Source: Dehalococcoidia bacterium (GTDB lineage: Bacteria > Chloroflexota > Dehalococcoidia > DSTF01 > JALHUB01). From it: a DNA stretch of 41,781 nt. The notes under the pieces are model-generated. The model was not told the origin of the DNA. It saw nothing but the letters and a program-made list of their open reading frames with translations, and did not search any database. The first letter of the stretch is position 1, and every line of letters starts with the position of its first letter. The position numbers and the translations under genes are program-made. Positions 24,087 to 31,720 of the stretch are shown here, piece by piece. The stretch spans positions 1-41,781 of the forward strand of contig JALHUB010000251.1 in the NCBI GenBank assembly GCA_022865685.1, given 5' to 3'.

Positions 24087-26201
24087 TTGGCGCTCAGAAT
24101 CGCATCGATCGCTGCCGCAGCCGTCGGGATCGCCGCGTTCGCATCCACTCTGACGGCCGGCGCGCAGGAGGCCAACGGCGTTACCGTCGATGTCGCCAGC
24201 GTGGACGGCAGCCGCTTCCCCAGCCTGTCCGCCGTTGTCAACGTCCTCGACGCTAAGGGCCGCCCCGTCGCCGGCCTCGACACCGCAAGCTTCAGCGCCA
24301 CGATAGACGGCCGGCCCGCAATCGTCGAAGGACTCCAGTCCGTCGTCGACTCGCAGGTCAGCCTCTCCGTCGTCCTGGCCGTCGATGCCAGCGGCAGCAT
24401 GGCAGGCACACCGCTGAGCGCCGCACAGTCGGCCGCCGCGGAGTTCGTGAATGGCCTTTCGCCCCAGGACTCCGTCGCCGTCCTCGCGTTCAGCGACACC
24501 GTGACGGCCGTCCAGGAGCCGACGCCGGACAAGGCGACGGCCATCGGCGCCCTTCAAAACCTCACCGCCGCCGGCGATACGGCGCTCTTCGAGGCCACGA
24601 GCCGTGCCGCGGCCAAAGCCCTCGAATCGTCGTCACCGCGGCGCGTCGTCATCCTGCTGAGCGACGGCGTCGACTACGGTGGCAAGAGCAGCGTCACGCG
24701 CGACGACTCCATAGCCCAGGCGCGGGCCACCGGCGTTCCCATATACACCATCGCCCTCGGCGCCGAAGTCGACAAGGCCTACCTCAACGATCTGGCGCAG
24801 GCCACCGGAGCTCGTTTCCTGGAGGCACCCAGCCCGGAGGGTCTGTCGCAGCTCTACGCTGGCATCGCCGCCGTCCTGCGTGGCCAGTATGTCGTCGCGA
24901 TGCAGTCCCCCGCCGTCGACGTCGCGGCTTCACATGAACTCGAGCTGTCTGTCACCGTCGGAGGCACGACAGCCGTTGCCTCGAAAAGCGTCGCGTTTGC
25001 CGCGTCTGGCCAGTCCTCCCAGGTGACGCTCGAGGGGATTCGCTCCGGCGAAGATGTGAAGTCCGCCGTCACCGTCACCGCCCGGGTAAACGGCGGCGCG
25101 CCGACCGAGGTGCGCTTCCTCGTCGACGGAACGGCGGTGGCAACCGCTACGGCTCCTCCATACCAAGCGGCTCTCGATCCTGCCGCGCTGGCGAACGGAA
25201 ATCACACCCTGCGGGTCGAGGCAAGGGACGCGACAGGGATCCTGGGGTCTTCAGAGATCGGCTTCGCGGTCCCAGCCGCCGCGGCAGGCGGGACCAGCAA
25301 AGTGCCGCTGTTCGCGGCGCTTCTTGCGGTCATGGCGGCGACGGTGGTCATCTACGTATTGCGCCGGCGGCGCCCCCGTGTGAAACGACAGGTGGTCGAG
25401 GTGCGCCTGAAACCGTGGTCGAACAACACGCTGGTAGCGGGCAGCGTGTCGCTGGTCGACGAGGAGCCGGTACCCCCGCCGGCGCCCGAGCCCGTTGGGC
25501 GGCCCGGCGGCAAGCTGATCATCGTCGATGGACCTGACGCCGGCCGGGAATACCCCGTCGGCATGAGCCCCCTCAGCATCGGCAGCGCAAGCTGGTGCGA
25601 CATAACGTTCCCCGATCCGGACGAGCGCATAGGACCCGAAGAAGCGCGGGCCTGGGTCCACCAGGACAAGCTGATCTTCCACAAGTTGACGCGGCTCTCG
25701 CTCCTCGCCAGCGATGGGGCGGTCGGCGGCTGGCTCGTCCTGGAAAACGGTGACGAGGTGAACGTCGGCCACTTCCGGCTACGCTTCATCTCGCTGGCGC
25801 ACACGGCGGCGGAGCAAGACGTCCTCAACAGGGCAGTGAACGAAGCCGTGCAGCACCTCGCGGGCCGTGCCTCGGGTGGCGGAGTGGCCTCCCGGCTCTG
25901 GCCCGTTCACGACCTGCCCCCGCAGGCGCCCCAGGCCGAAGAGATGGGCCCGCAACTCGCCCCGTTCGAGATCGTGCCTGTCGACAACCCGCCGGTCGAA
26001 GCGCCCGAATCGAGAGAAGAGAACCCCGAGCCCGCACGTCCCAGGCTGTGGCCCGTCGACGACCCTCCCGTCGATTTGGCGGAGTCGGAAGACGTGGCCA
26101 ATCAACCCGATCCGTTCGAGCTCTGGCCCGTCGACGACTCGTCCGGCGAGCTGCACGGGCGAGAGGAAGATTCCGAACATCCGGCTGCCGCCTCCGTCTG
26201 A
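24087..26201 (+). CDS. Membrane-anchored VWA-Ig protein with cytoplasmic FHA-like domain
   Basis: A 704-residue protein with a signal peptide at 1-26 (cut likely after TAGAQ) and an N-terminal beta domain. A von Willebrand A domain (about 93-270) has the metal site DASGS (100-104), GDTALF and LLSDGVD. A bacterial Ig-like domain (about 325-395; EVRFLVDG...NHTLRVEARD) comes next, then a membrane helix at 406-425 followed by RRRRPR. A cytoplasmic FHA-like domain (about 475-570; REYPVGMSPLSIGS) follows. The acidic tail (about 595-704) repeats LWPVDDPPV-type units. FHA domains bind phosphothreonine, so the protein could pass an outside adhesion signal to a kinase partner; that is inference. The start is TTG with GGGAGA six bases upstream. 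It lies between pilin 1 and the sigma factor. Confidence 0.85.
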   Translation: MALRIASIAAAAVGIAAFASTLTAGAQEANGVTVDVASVDGSRFPSLSAVVNVLDAKGRPVAGLDTASFSATIDGRPAIVEGLQSVVDSQVSLSVVLAVDASGSMAGTPLSAAQSAAAEFVNGLSPQDSVAVLAFSDTVTAVQEPTPDKATAIGALQNLTAAGDTALFEATSRAAAKALESSSPRRVVILLSDGVDYGGKSSVTRDDSIAQARATGVPIYTIALGAEVDKAYLNDLAQATGARFLEAPSPEGLSQLYAGIAAVLRGQYVVAMQSPAVDVAASHELELSVTVGGTTAVASKSVAFAASGQSSQVTLEGIRSGEDVKSAVTVTARVNGGAPTEVRFLVDGTAVATATAPPYQAALDPAALANGNHTLRVEARDATGILGSSEIGFAVPAAAAGGTSKVPLFAALLAVMAATVVIYVLRRRRPRVKRQVVEVRLKPWSNNTLVAGSVSLVDEEPVPPPAPEPVGRPGGKLIIVDGPDAGREYPVGMSPLSIGSASWCDITFPDPDERIGPEEARAWVHQDKLIFHKLTRLSLLASDGAVGGWLVLENGDEVNVGHFRLRFISLAHTAAEQDVLNRAVNEAVQHLAGRASGGGVASRLWPVHDLPPQAPQAEEMGPQLAPFEIVPVDNPPVEAPESREENPEPARPRLWPVDDPPVDLAESEDVANQPDPFELWPVDDSSGELHGREEDSEHPAAASV

Positions 26202-26240
26202 CCCGTAGGACAGCCTCCCTTACTCTCGCAGTATCGCCTC

Positions 26241-26323
26241 GAATCCCTACGCATAAACCCCTACAGGCTTTCCCCTAGCTGCCGATAACTAACTTAGGCG
26301 AACCCCCTAAGGGATACCGCCTA
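26241..26323 (+). promoter_or_regulatory. CCTA-repeat control region upstream of the sigma factor gene
   Basis: CCCTA occurs at 26245, 26259 and 26273, an exact 14-base period, followed by GCTGCCG (26278-26284). This mirrors the element before the CAP gene. Further half-sites follow: CTTAGG/CCTAAG (26293-26298 with 26306-26311) and TAGGCG/CGCCTA (26295-26300 with 26318-26323). A -10-like TAACTT (26290-26295) lies 12 bases after the third repeat. The density of half-sites suggests one or more dimeric regulators. Confidence 0.5.
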
Positions 26324-26373
26324 CGGGGGAAGCACTACAACGTATCGCTACTCCGTCCTGTGGGGTTAATGCG

Positions 26374-26940
26374 GTGCTCAAACTCGACATACCGCCGGTG
26401 ACCGACGAGAGGATGCTCGTGCAGCGGGCGATTCTTCACGACAGTGAAGCCTTCGCCGGGCTCTACGATCGTCACGTCGTCCGCGTCTACCGGCACATCT
26501 ACTACATCATCAATGACCAGAAAGAGGCTGAAGACTTAACCGCCCAGACCTTCCTCCAGGCCTGGGAGGCGATCGGCCGTTTCCAACCTAGGGGTGCTCC
26601 CTTCGCATCGTGGTTGCTGCGCATCGCTCACAACCTGGCGGTCAGTCATCTGCGCGCCCGGAAGGGGGATGCGCAGCTCCACGAGTCACTTATCGACGAC
26701 GGCCTGCCCCGCAATCCCGAAGCAGTGGCCCAACGCCATGCCGAAGAGGAACGGGTCCGTCAGGCCGTCCTGCGCCTCGGCGACGACCAGCGGCAGGTCA
26801 TCATCCTGCGCTTCGTCGAGGAGCTGGACTATAAGGAAGTCGCCGAGATTCTCGGCAAAAGCGTGGCTGCGGTGCGCGTAATCCAGCACCGCGCCCTGTG
26901 CGCCCTGCGCAAGATCATGAAGGTGGAAGAGGTTGCCTAG
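26374..26940 (+). CDS. ECF-like sigma-70 family RNA polymerase sigma factor
   Basis: A 188-residue protein with regions 2 and 4 only, as in extracytoplasmic-function sigma factors. Region 2 reads LYDRHVVRVYRHIYYIINDQ, then EAEDLTAQTFLQAWEAI. Region 4 reads LRFVEELDYKEVAEILGKSV, then AAVRVIQHRAL, a clear helix-turn-helix. It should direct polymerase to a small set of promoters, plausibly the pilus genes around it. The start taken is GTG at 26374; a Met at codon 14 is an alternative. The stop overlaps the start of the next gene by eight bases, as in sigma/anti-sigma pairs. The CCTA-rich upstream region points to separate control of its own expression. Confidence 0.9.
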   Translation: MLKLDIPPVTDERMLVQRAILHDSEAFAGLYDRHVVRVYRHIYYIINDQKEAEDLTAQTFLQAWEAIGRFQPRGAPFASWLLRIAHNLAVSHLRARKGDAQLHESLIDDGLPRNPEAVAQRHAEEERVRQAVLRLGDDQRQVIILRFVEELDYKEVAEILGKSVAAVRVIQHRALCALRKIMKVEEVA

Positions 26941-27196
26941 CATCATCGAGGCGCTAGCCGATTGCCTGGAAGCCATGCGTGGGGGCGTGGAAATGGAGGT
27001 ATGTTTGGCGATGTACCCGGAGTGTCGCGCCGAACTGAAACCGTTACTGCAAATCGCGAGCCTCCTGCGGCCGCTGCCGCCGGAGATAACACCGTCGTCC
27101 GTCTTCAAAGAACGCACCAGGGTCCAGATCCTGGAGCGCCCCGAGGGACAGGACGGGACGTCGCTCGCGCCGGACCGGCCGTCGGGGAAGTTCTGA
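26933..27196 (+). CDS. Short anti-sigma-like partner protein
   Basis: An 87-residue protein overlapping the sigma gene by eight bases. Its N-terminal pattern, LADCLEAMRGGVEME..CLAMYPE followed by AELKPLLQIASLLRPL, matches the N-terminal motif of proteins encoded beside sigma factors in Chloroflexota and related groups, often described as putative anti-sigma factors (DUF5667-like start). Larger relatives continue into a membrane span and an outer domain; here only the N-terminal unit and a polar tail remain. It is therefore either a soluble minimal regulator or a shortened gene. The TTG start has AGGTGG six bases upstream. The mechanism is inferred. Confidence 0.65.
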   Translation: MPSIIEALADCLEAMRGGVEMEVCLAMYPECRAELKPLLQIASLLRPLPPEITPSSVFKERTRVQILERPEGQDGTSLAPDRPSGKF

Positions 27197-27423
27197 CGGT
27201 GAATTGCGCGGACGGGGGAATAGGGCTCCCACCCGCAGCGAACTGGACTAATTTGGCCAGAGATGGCTTCTAAGCCGGTCACAAAGGAGGTGAGGCCCGC
27301 AAGGACTGACAGATACCCGGAGAACATCCGCCGCTCCCCGCCGGCAGCGGGCATTGGGCCTGACTCGCGGGAAGCGGTGATGAAGAAAACTCGAACAACA
27401 CTCAACATACTAGGAGGAAACAG

Positions 27424-27612
27424 ATGCGTTTCATTAATGACACCCTTCTCCGGCTTTACTGCTGGGCGAAGGACGAGACGGCCCAGACGATGGCCGAGTA
27501 CGGCCTGATCCTGGCCCTGATTTCGGTCGCCGCCATTGCCGCCCTGGTGCTCTTGGGGCCGCAGCTCAGGGCTATCTTCGACAGGATCACGGCAGCGCTA
27601 CAGGTGGCCTAG
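27424..27612 (+). CDS. flp: Flp/Fap-type pilin 2
   Basis: A 62-residue Flp pilin. A 17-residue polar leader is followed by DETAQTMAEYGLILALISVA, the class motif with the Glu-Tyr pair, then AIAALVLLGPQLRAIFDRITAALQVA. The ribosome site AGGAGG lies about seven bases upstream, one of the strongest in the window, as expected for a major pilin. A very strong 18-bp hairpin follows the stop. The gap before it (27197-27423) holds a striking AAAGGAGGTGA (27283-27293) with no convincing gene behind it, and otherwise nothing named. Confidence 0.93.
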   Translation: MRFINDTLLRLYCWAKDETAQTMAEYGLILALISVAAIAALVLLGPQLRAIFDRITAALQVA

Positions 27613-27630
27613 GGCGCTTCGCTGCAAACC

Positions 27631-27668
27631 CGAAAGGGGTGGGGAGGACCTCCTCCCCACCCCTTTCG
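27631..27668 (+). terminator. 18-bp perfect hairpin after flp pilin 2
   Basis: The arm 27631-27648 (CGAAAGGGGTGGGGAGGA) is perfectly complementary to 27651-27668, with only CC between. It begins 18 bases after the pilin stop. No long T-tract follows, so it may act as an attenuator and 3' stabiliser, keeping pilin mRNA in excess over the downstream machinery genes. Confidence 0.75.
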
Positions 27669-27793
27669 ATCCCGATCGGGGCAACCACGCCATCGACGGA
27701 TCTGGAACCTGCGACAGGAATCCTTCCATCGGTCGATAATCAAAAGGGTAGCCGAAACCAGGAACCGAGTTGACGGTAGTAAGGCAGCCTATC

Positions 27794-28053
27794 ATGTCGA
27801 AGGGCAACGGACTGCTAGATCGGCATGGCGGCGACGCGGTGGACGTCAGCGTGAAATCCTGGTACTACCCCAGCTACCCGGACCCGCCACATCAAGCGTT
27901 GCCGGCGTCGCCTGTGACGCGATCGAGGTTGAAGTAGACTGCGATCACCACTTCATAACGCCGCTGATCTCCAGCATCGTCAGTCACGTTCCTCTGAGCG
28001 AACGGTCTCGTGTCATGAACGAGCCATTTGGCCCCTGTGGCGCGGGTCACTGA
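27794..28053 (+). pseudogene. Decayed TadE-like pilus assembly gene (C-terminal remnant)
   Basis: One frame from the ATG at 27794 gives DAVDVSVKSWYYPSYPDPP and stops at 27937. A second frame, joined near 27900, continues as GVACDAIEVEVDCDHHFITP, then LISSIVSHVPLSERSRVMNE, and stops at 28051-28053. Together they resemble the C-terminal half of TadE-type minor pilins, whose ends read V.V.Y.F..LTPLI....PLSA.S.M. The N-terminal membrane segment (EFALVLP-type) is missing and a frameshift splits the rest, so the gene looks broken. The position between the pilins and cpaB is where tadE-like genes often lie. The call rests on a remembered family pattern. Confidence 0.5.
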
Positions 28054-28238
28054 CGGGGCGTCGTGGGAACCTGGGCGCGAATCTTCGGGGGAAGGCGGCG
28101 CATCGTGTTTCGGGGGTCAAGGCTTACCCATTGTGGCCGATACTCTTATAGGTGAGCTTGCCCAGCACTTAACCTGGCATTCGCTCCGACCGCGCTCGTA
28201 GCGGCGGGACGCTGATGCAGCAAACTGGAGGTAGCCCC

Positions 28239-29060
28239 ATGGCTAGAGCAGGAGCCGGCGGGTCGGTAGGTAGAATCAATGGTCGCTTCGCGCTGCTGAC
28301 CATCGTATGCGGGATCCTCAGCGCCGTCCTCGTATACGCCGCCATCGCGCGCAACGGCGGCGCCAAGCAGACCGCGTCCGCGGAGACGACAGCCGCGACC
28401 GTCATCGCGGCTGTGGACATCCCGGCGCGCACCGAGATCACCGCCGAGATGGTCGAGCTGAGAGACGTGCCGGTCAGCGGAAGGGCAGCCATGGCCCTCA
28501 GCAGCATCGACGACGTTGTTGGCAAAGTGACGCGGTACCCCGTTGTCCTCGACGATCAGCTAACTCTGAGCAAGGTTGTCTCGGTGGACGGAAGCGAAAA
28601 CGTCGACTCCCTCGCATTCGTGGTGCCGGATGGAAAGAGAGCCATCTCCATCTCCGCTGACCAGGTGCTCAGCGCCGGCGGCCTGGTATTGCCGGGGGAC
28701 TACGTTGACATAATGGGCGTTCTCTCCGGAACAAAGCCGGATGGCAGTGAAGTCGACAACTACGTCGTCAAGACCATCCTCCAGAACGTGCAGGTGCTTG
28801 CCGTGGCGCAGACCATCGCCGACGCGCCTGCCGGCGGAGAAGCCACAGCGAGCGACGGCCAGAAGGGTAGCAGCTCAGAGTCCAAGCCGAACCCCGAGGC
28901 GACGACGCTGACCATTCTCGTCTCGCCCGAGCAGGCCCAAACGCTGTTCTTGGCTGAATCCAACGGCACTCTGCGAGCAGTCGTTCGCGGCTACGGCGAT
29001 GCGAACGTGACGGAGCTGGCGCCCATCTATCAGAACCAGCTCACGCCGCCAGTGCCTTAA
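28239..29060 (+). CDS. cpaB: Flp pilus assembly protein CpaB/RcpC
   Basis: A 273-residue periplasm-facing (here extracytoplasmic) pilus assembly protein. A membrane anchor lies at about residues 18-38, followed by a SAF domain (AAVDIPARTEITAEMVELRD) and the RcpC-type core (RAISISADQVLSAGGLVLPG, DYVDIMGVL). The typical C-terminal strand is LTILVSPEQAQTLFLAESNG. CpaB proteins help form or modify the pilus channel. In a monoderm the protein would act in the wall zone rather than with an outer-membrane secretin. The ATG at 28239 is preferred over 28215 because GGAGG lies seven bases upstream. It opens the machinery operon with cpaE, cpaF, tadB and tadC. Confidence 0.9.
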   Translation: MARAGAGGSVGRINGRFALLTIVCGILSAVLVYAAIARNGGAKQTASAETTAATVIAAVDIPARTEITAEMVELRDVPVSGRAAMALSSIDDVVGKVTRYPVVLDDQLTLSKVVSVDGSENVDSLAFVVPDGKRAISISADQVLSAGGLVLPGDYVDIMGVLSGTKPDGSEVDNYVVKTILQNVQVLAVAQTIADAPAGGEATASDGQKGSSSESKPNPEATTLTILVSPEQAQTLFLAESNGTLRAVVRGYGDANVTELAPIYQNQLTPPVP

Positions 29061-29122
29061 CAGGCTCGGTCTTCGCAGGACAAGCACGAGAACCATTACA
29101 CACTTCGAGAACAGGGAAGTCG

Positions 29123-30310
29123 ATGGCAAGAACTCCGGAAGCCGTAATCATTGACCCAGACCTCGGCACGCGAGCCGACATCAAGCGGGCACTCATGCTG
29201 GCGCATTTCACCGTGTCGGGCGAAGCAGGCTACGGCATCGAAGCCGTCACCGTTGCTAAGGAACAGGTGCCCGATGTCTTCGTCGTGAGCGCTGAAGAAC
29301 CGGTCGCACGCGCCCTCCAGACGATCGAAGCCCTGGGCGACGCCCTGCCCGACACGCCGACCATCGTCTACTCCTCGCTCGCCGACGCTGCCTCCGTCCG
29401 GCGCGCCATGGTCTCGGGCGCTCGCGACTACCTCATCAAGCCTGTCAAGCCCGAGGACCTGACCCGTGCCATCTACGGCGTCATGGGGCAGGAGGAAAGG
29501 CGGCGCATGCGTGCCTCCGGCGAGCGCCAGGAGGCGCCCGCACACGGCACCGTAATCACCGTCTTCGGCGCCAAGGGCGGAATCGGCAAGACGACCATTT
29601 CGACGAATCTCGCTACTGCTCTCGTTCGCGCCACCAGCAGCACCGTTGTTCTCGTCGACATGGACACGCGTTTCGGCGACGTCGCCATCATGATGGATGT
29701 GGCCGTCGAGCAGAGCATCGCCGACCTGGCACGCCGCGTCGGCGAAATGGACCGCGACACGGTGCGCGACTACCTGGTCCGCCACCACAGCGGGGTCATG
29801 ATCCTGCCTGCGCCCCTGCATCCTACGGAGTGGCGCAACGTCACGCCGCAGCAAATCACCAAGATCATCAACCTGCTCGCAGAGTCCTACGACTACGTTA
29901 TCGTTGACACCCCAGGCACGTTCAACGAGATCGTCGCCGTGACGCTGGAGTCGGCTGGCCTCATTCTCCTCGTCACGAGCATGGACATAGCCAGCATCAA
30001 GGACACCGCGCTTGCCCTGGAGATGCTCCAGAGCGCCGACGTCTCCGAAGACAAAGTCAAGCTCATGATCAACCACTCCACGGCGGCCAACACGCTGCGC
30101 GAGGAGGACGTCGAGCGCGTACTGGAGTACAAGGTGTTCTGGCGCATCCCTCACGACCTCAACGTCGCAACCAGCACGCAGCTTGGCCAGCCGGTCGTCA
30201 TTACCAAGCCCTACGCCAGAGTTTCGCGCAGCATCAGCGACCTCGCCGCGGCTCTCAGAGGCACGGTGACGGAGAAGAAGGGCTTCCTGGAGAGGTTCTT
30301 GGGACATTGA
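29123..30310 (+). CDS. cpaE: Pilus assembly ATPase CpaE/TadZ with atypical receiver domain
   Basis: A 395-residue protein that positions the Tad machinery at the cell pole. Residues 6-120 form a response-regulator receiver fold. D11 and D13 and the C-terminal Lys106 (YLIKP) are kept, but the phospho-acceptor position reads VFVVSAEEP, with Ser56 where Asp is expected. It is probably a phosphorylation-independent receiver, as in other TadZ proteins. The MinD/ParA-like ATPase follows, with the deviant Walker A KGGIGKT (151-157), VDMDTRFGD and YVIVDTPG. It follows cpaB by 62 bases and precedes cpaF by 41. Confidence 0.93.
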   Translation: MARTPEAVIIDPDLGTRADIKRALMLAHFTVSGEAGYGIEAVTVAKEQVPDVFVVSAEEPVARALQTIEALGDALPDTPTIVYSSLADAASVRRAMVSGARDYLIKPVKPEDLTRAIYGVMGQEERRRMRASGERQEAPAHGTVITVFGAKGGIGKTTISTNLATALVRATSSTVVLVDMDTRFGDVAIMMDVAVEQSIADLARRVGEMDRDTVRDYLVRHHSGVMILPAPLHPTEWRNVTPQQITKIINLLAESYDYVIVDTPGTFNEIVAVTLESAGLILLVTSMDIASIKDTALALEMLQSADVSEDKVKLMINHSTAANTLREEDVERVLEYKVFWRIPHDLNVATSTQLGQPVVITKPYARVSRSISDLAAALRGTVTEKKGFLERFLGH

Positions 30311-30351
30311 ACCGATGAGCCGCACGTTCACCAAAAGGAGTTGAACGCACC

Positions 30352-31716
30352 ATGACTCAGTTCCAGTGGCAAGCACGAAAAACAGGCGCCGACGCCGGTG
30401 AGGGCGGCGGCCTTCGACGTCCTACCACCTCTTCCAGCCTTCTACAGACCAGCGAGGCGCTCACCGAACTCAAGTACAAGCTCCACCAGCGCCTCATCGA
30501 AGAGCTGGACCCGGGCAAACTGGACGGCCTGGAGCCCGCGAAGGCGCGCGAAGCCGTCGAGAGTTCCGCCCGTACCCTTATCTCCCAGGAGATGCCGGGA
30601 ATAGTCGGCGTTACCAGGGACGAGCTTGTCTCCGCCGTCGCGGACGAGGTCCTCGGTCTCGGACCTATCGAGCCAATGGTAAGGGACAAATCCATTTCGG
30701 AAATAATGGTCAACGCGCCCGACACCATCTTCTTCGAGAAGGAAGGTCGCATCTTCCTTAGCCCCATCCGGTTCCGCGACTCCAACCATATCCAGCGCAT
30801 CGCGGAGCGCATCATTGCGCCGCTGGGCCGCCGCGTCGACGAGTCATCGCCCATGGTGGACGCGCGCCTGGCCGATGGCTCCCGTGTCAACATCATCATC
30901 CCGCCCGTCGCTCCCAAGAGTCCCACGATCACGATCCGTAAGTTCCGCGAGGACAAGATGACGGCGGAGGACCTTATCAGCACAGGCACTCTTACCCGCG
31001 AGCTCTGTGAGTTCCTGCGCGCCTGTGTCCAGGTGCGGCTGAACATCGTCATCTCCGGCGGCACGGGTACTGGCAAAACGACTCTACTTAACGCCCTCTC
31101 CGCTTTCATTCCAGACACGGAACGAATCATCACAATCGAAGACCCGACCGAGCTTAAGCTTCAGCAGGGTCACGTCGTTAGCCTGGAGGCGAGGCCGGCA
31201 AGCCTGGAAGGAAAGGGTGAGGTCACACAGAGAGACCTCGTTCGCAACTGCCTCCGCATGCGCCCCGACAGGATTCTCGTCGGTGAGGTGCGCGGTCCGG
31301 AAGCCTTCGACATGATGCAGGCCATGAACACAGGCCACGAAGGCTCCATTACCACCGTTCACTCCAACTCCCCGCGCGACGCTCTCGCGCGCATAGAGAA
31401 CATGATACTAATGGCCGGCCTGGAGCTACCCATGCGGGCCATCCGGGAACAGATGGCCTCCGCTGTCCACATGGTCATTCAGATAGCCCGTCTGCCTGAC
31501 GGCACGCGCAAGGTCACGGCCGTCGCCGAGGTCACCGGCATGGAGGGGCAGGTGGTGACCATGCAGGACCTCTTCCGCTTTGATCAAAAGGGCATCGACA
31601 ACGAAGGACACGTAATCGGCGAGTTCCACTTCACCGGCATCCGTCCGCAGTTTGCAGAGAAATTCAAGCTAGCCGGCGTCGAGCTCCCGCAGGACATCTT
31701 CGGTCCGGGGTGGTGA
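30352..31716 (+). CDS. cpaF: Pilus assembly/secretion ATPase CpaF/TadA
   Basis: A 454-residue type II/IV secretion ATPase that powers Flp pilus extrusion and perhaps retraction. The N-terminal domain carries LGLGPIEPMVRDKSISEIMV. The motor domain has Walker A SGGTGTGKTT (235-244), the Asp box ITIEDPTELKL, Walker B DRILVGEVRG (Glu312) and the His box GSITTVHSNSPRDAL. The length and motifs are those of typical CpaF. The ATG has AGGAG 11 bases upstream. It works with the membrane platform proteins TadB and TadC encoded next; tadB starts four bases after its stop. Confidence 0.96.
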   Translation: MTQFQWQARKTGADAGEGGGLRRPTTSSSLLQTSEALTELKYKLHQRLIEELDPGKLDGLEPAKAREAVESSARTLISQEMPGIVGVTRDELVSAVADEVLGLGPIEPMVRDKSISEIMVNAPDTIFFEKEGRIFLSPIRFRDSNHIQRIAERIIAPLGRRVDESSPMVDARLADGSRVNIIIPPVAPKSPTITIRKFREDKMTAEDLISTGTLTRELCEFLRACVQVRLNIVISGGTGTGKTTLLNALSAFIPDTERIITIEDPTELKLQQGHVVSLEARPASLEGKGEVTQRDLVRNCLRMRPDRILVGEVRGPEAFDMMQAMNTGHEGSITTVHSNSPRDALARIENMILMAGLELPMRAIREQMASAVHMVIQIARLPDGTRKVTAVAEVTGMEGQVVTMQDLFRFDQKGIDNEGHVIGEFHFTGIRPQFAEKFKLAGVELPQDIFGPGW

Positions 31717-31720
31717 TAGC

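Noticed and set aside
27263..27508. 81-codon frame running into pilin 2
   Set aside because: It overlaps the pilin in another frame, has atypical composition and no family match.
27770..27795. TTGACG and TATCAT as a promoter after pilin 2
   Set aside because: The spacer is only 14 bases, too short for sigma70.
29096..30376. 426-codon open frame antisense to cpaE
   Set aside because: Covers the whole of cpaE in the opposite sense and has no recognisable domain; cpaE is unambiguous.
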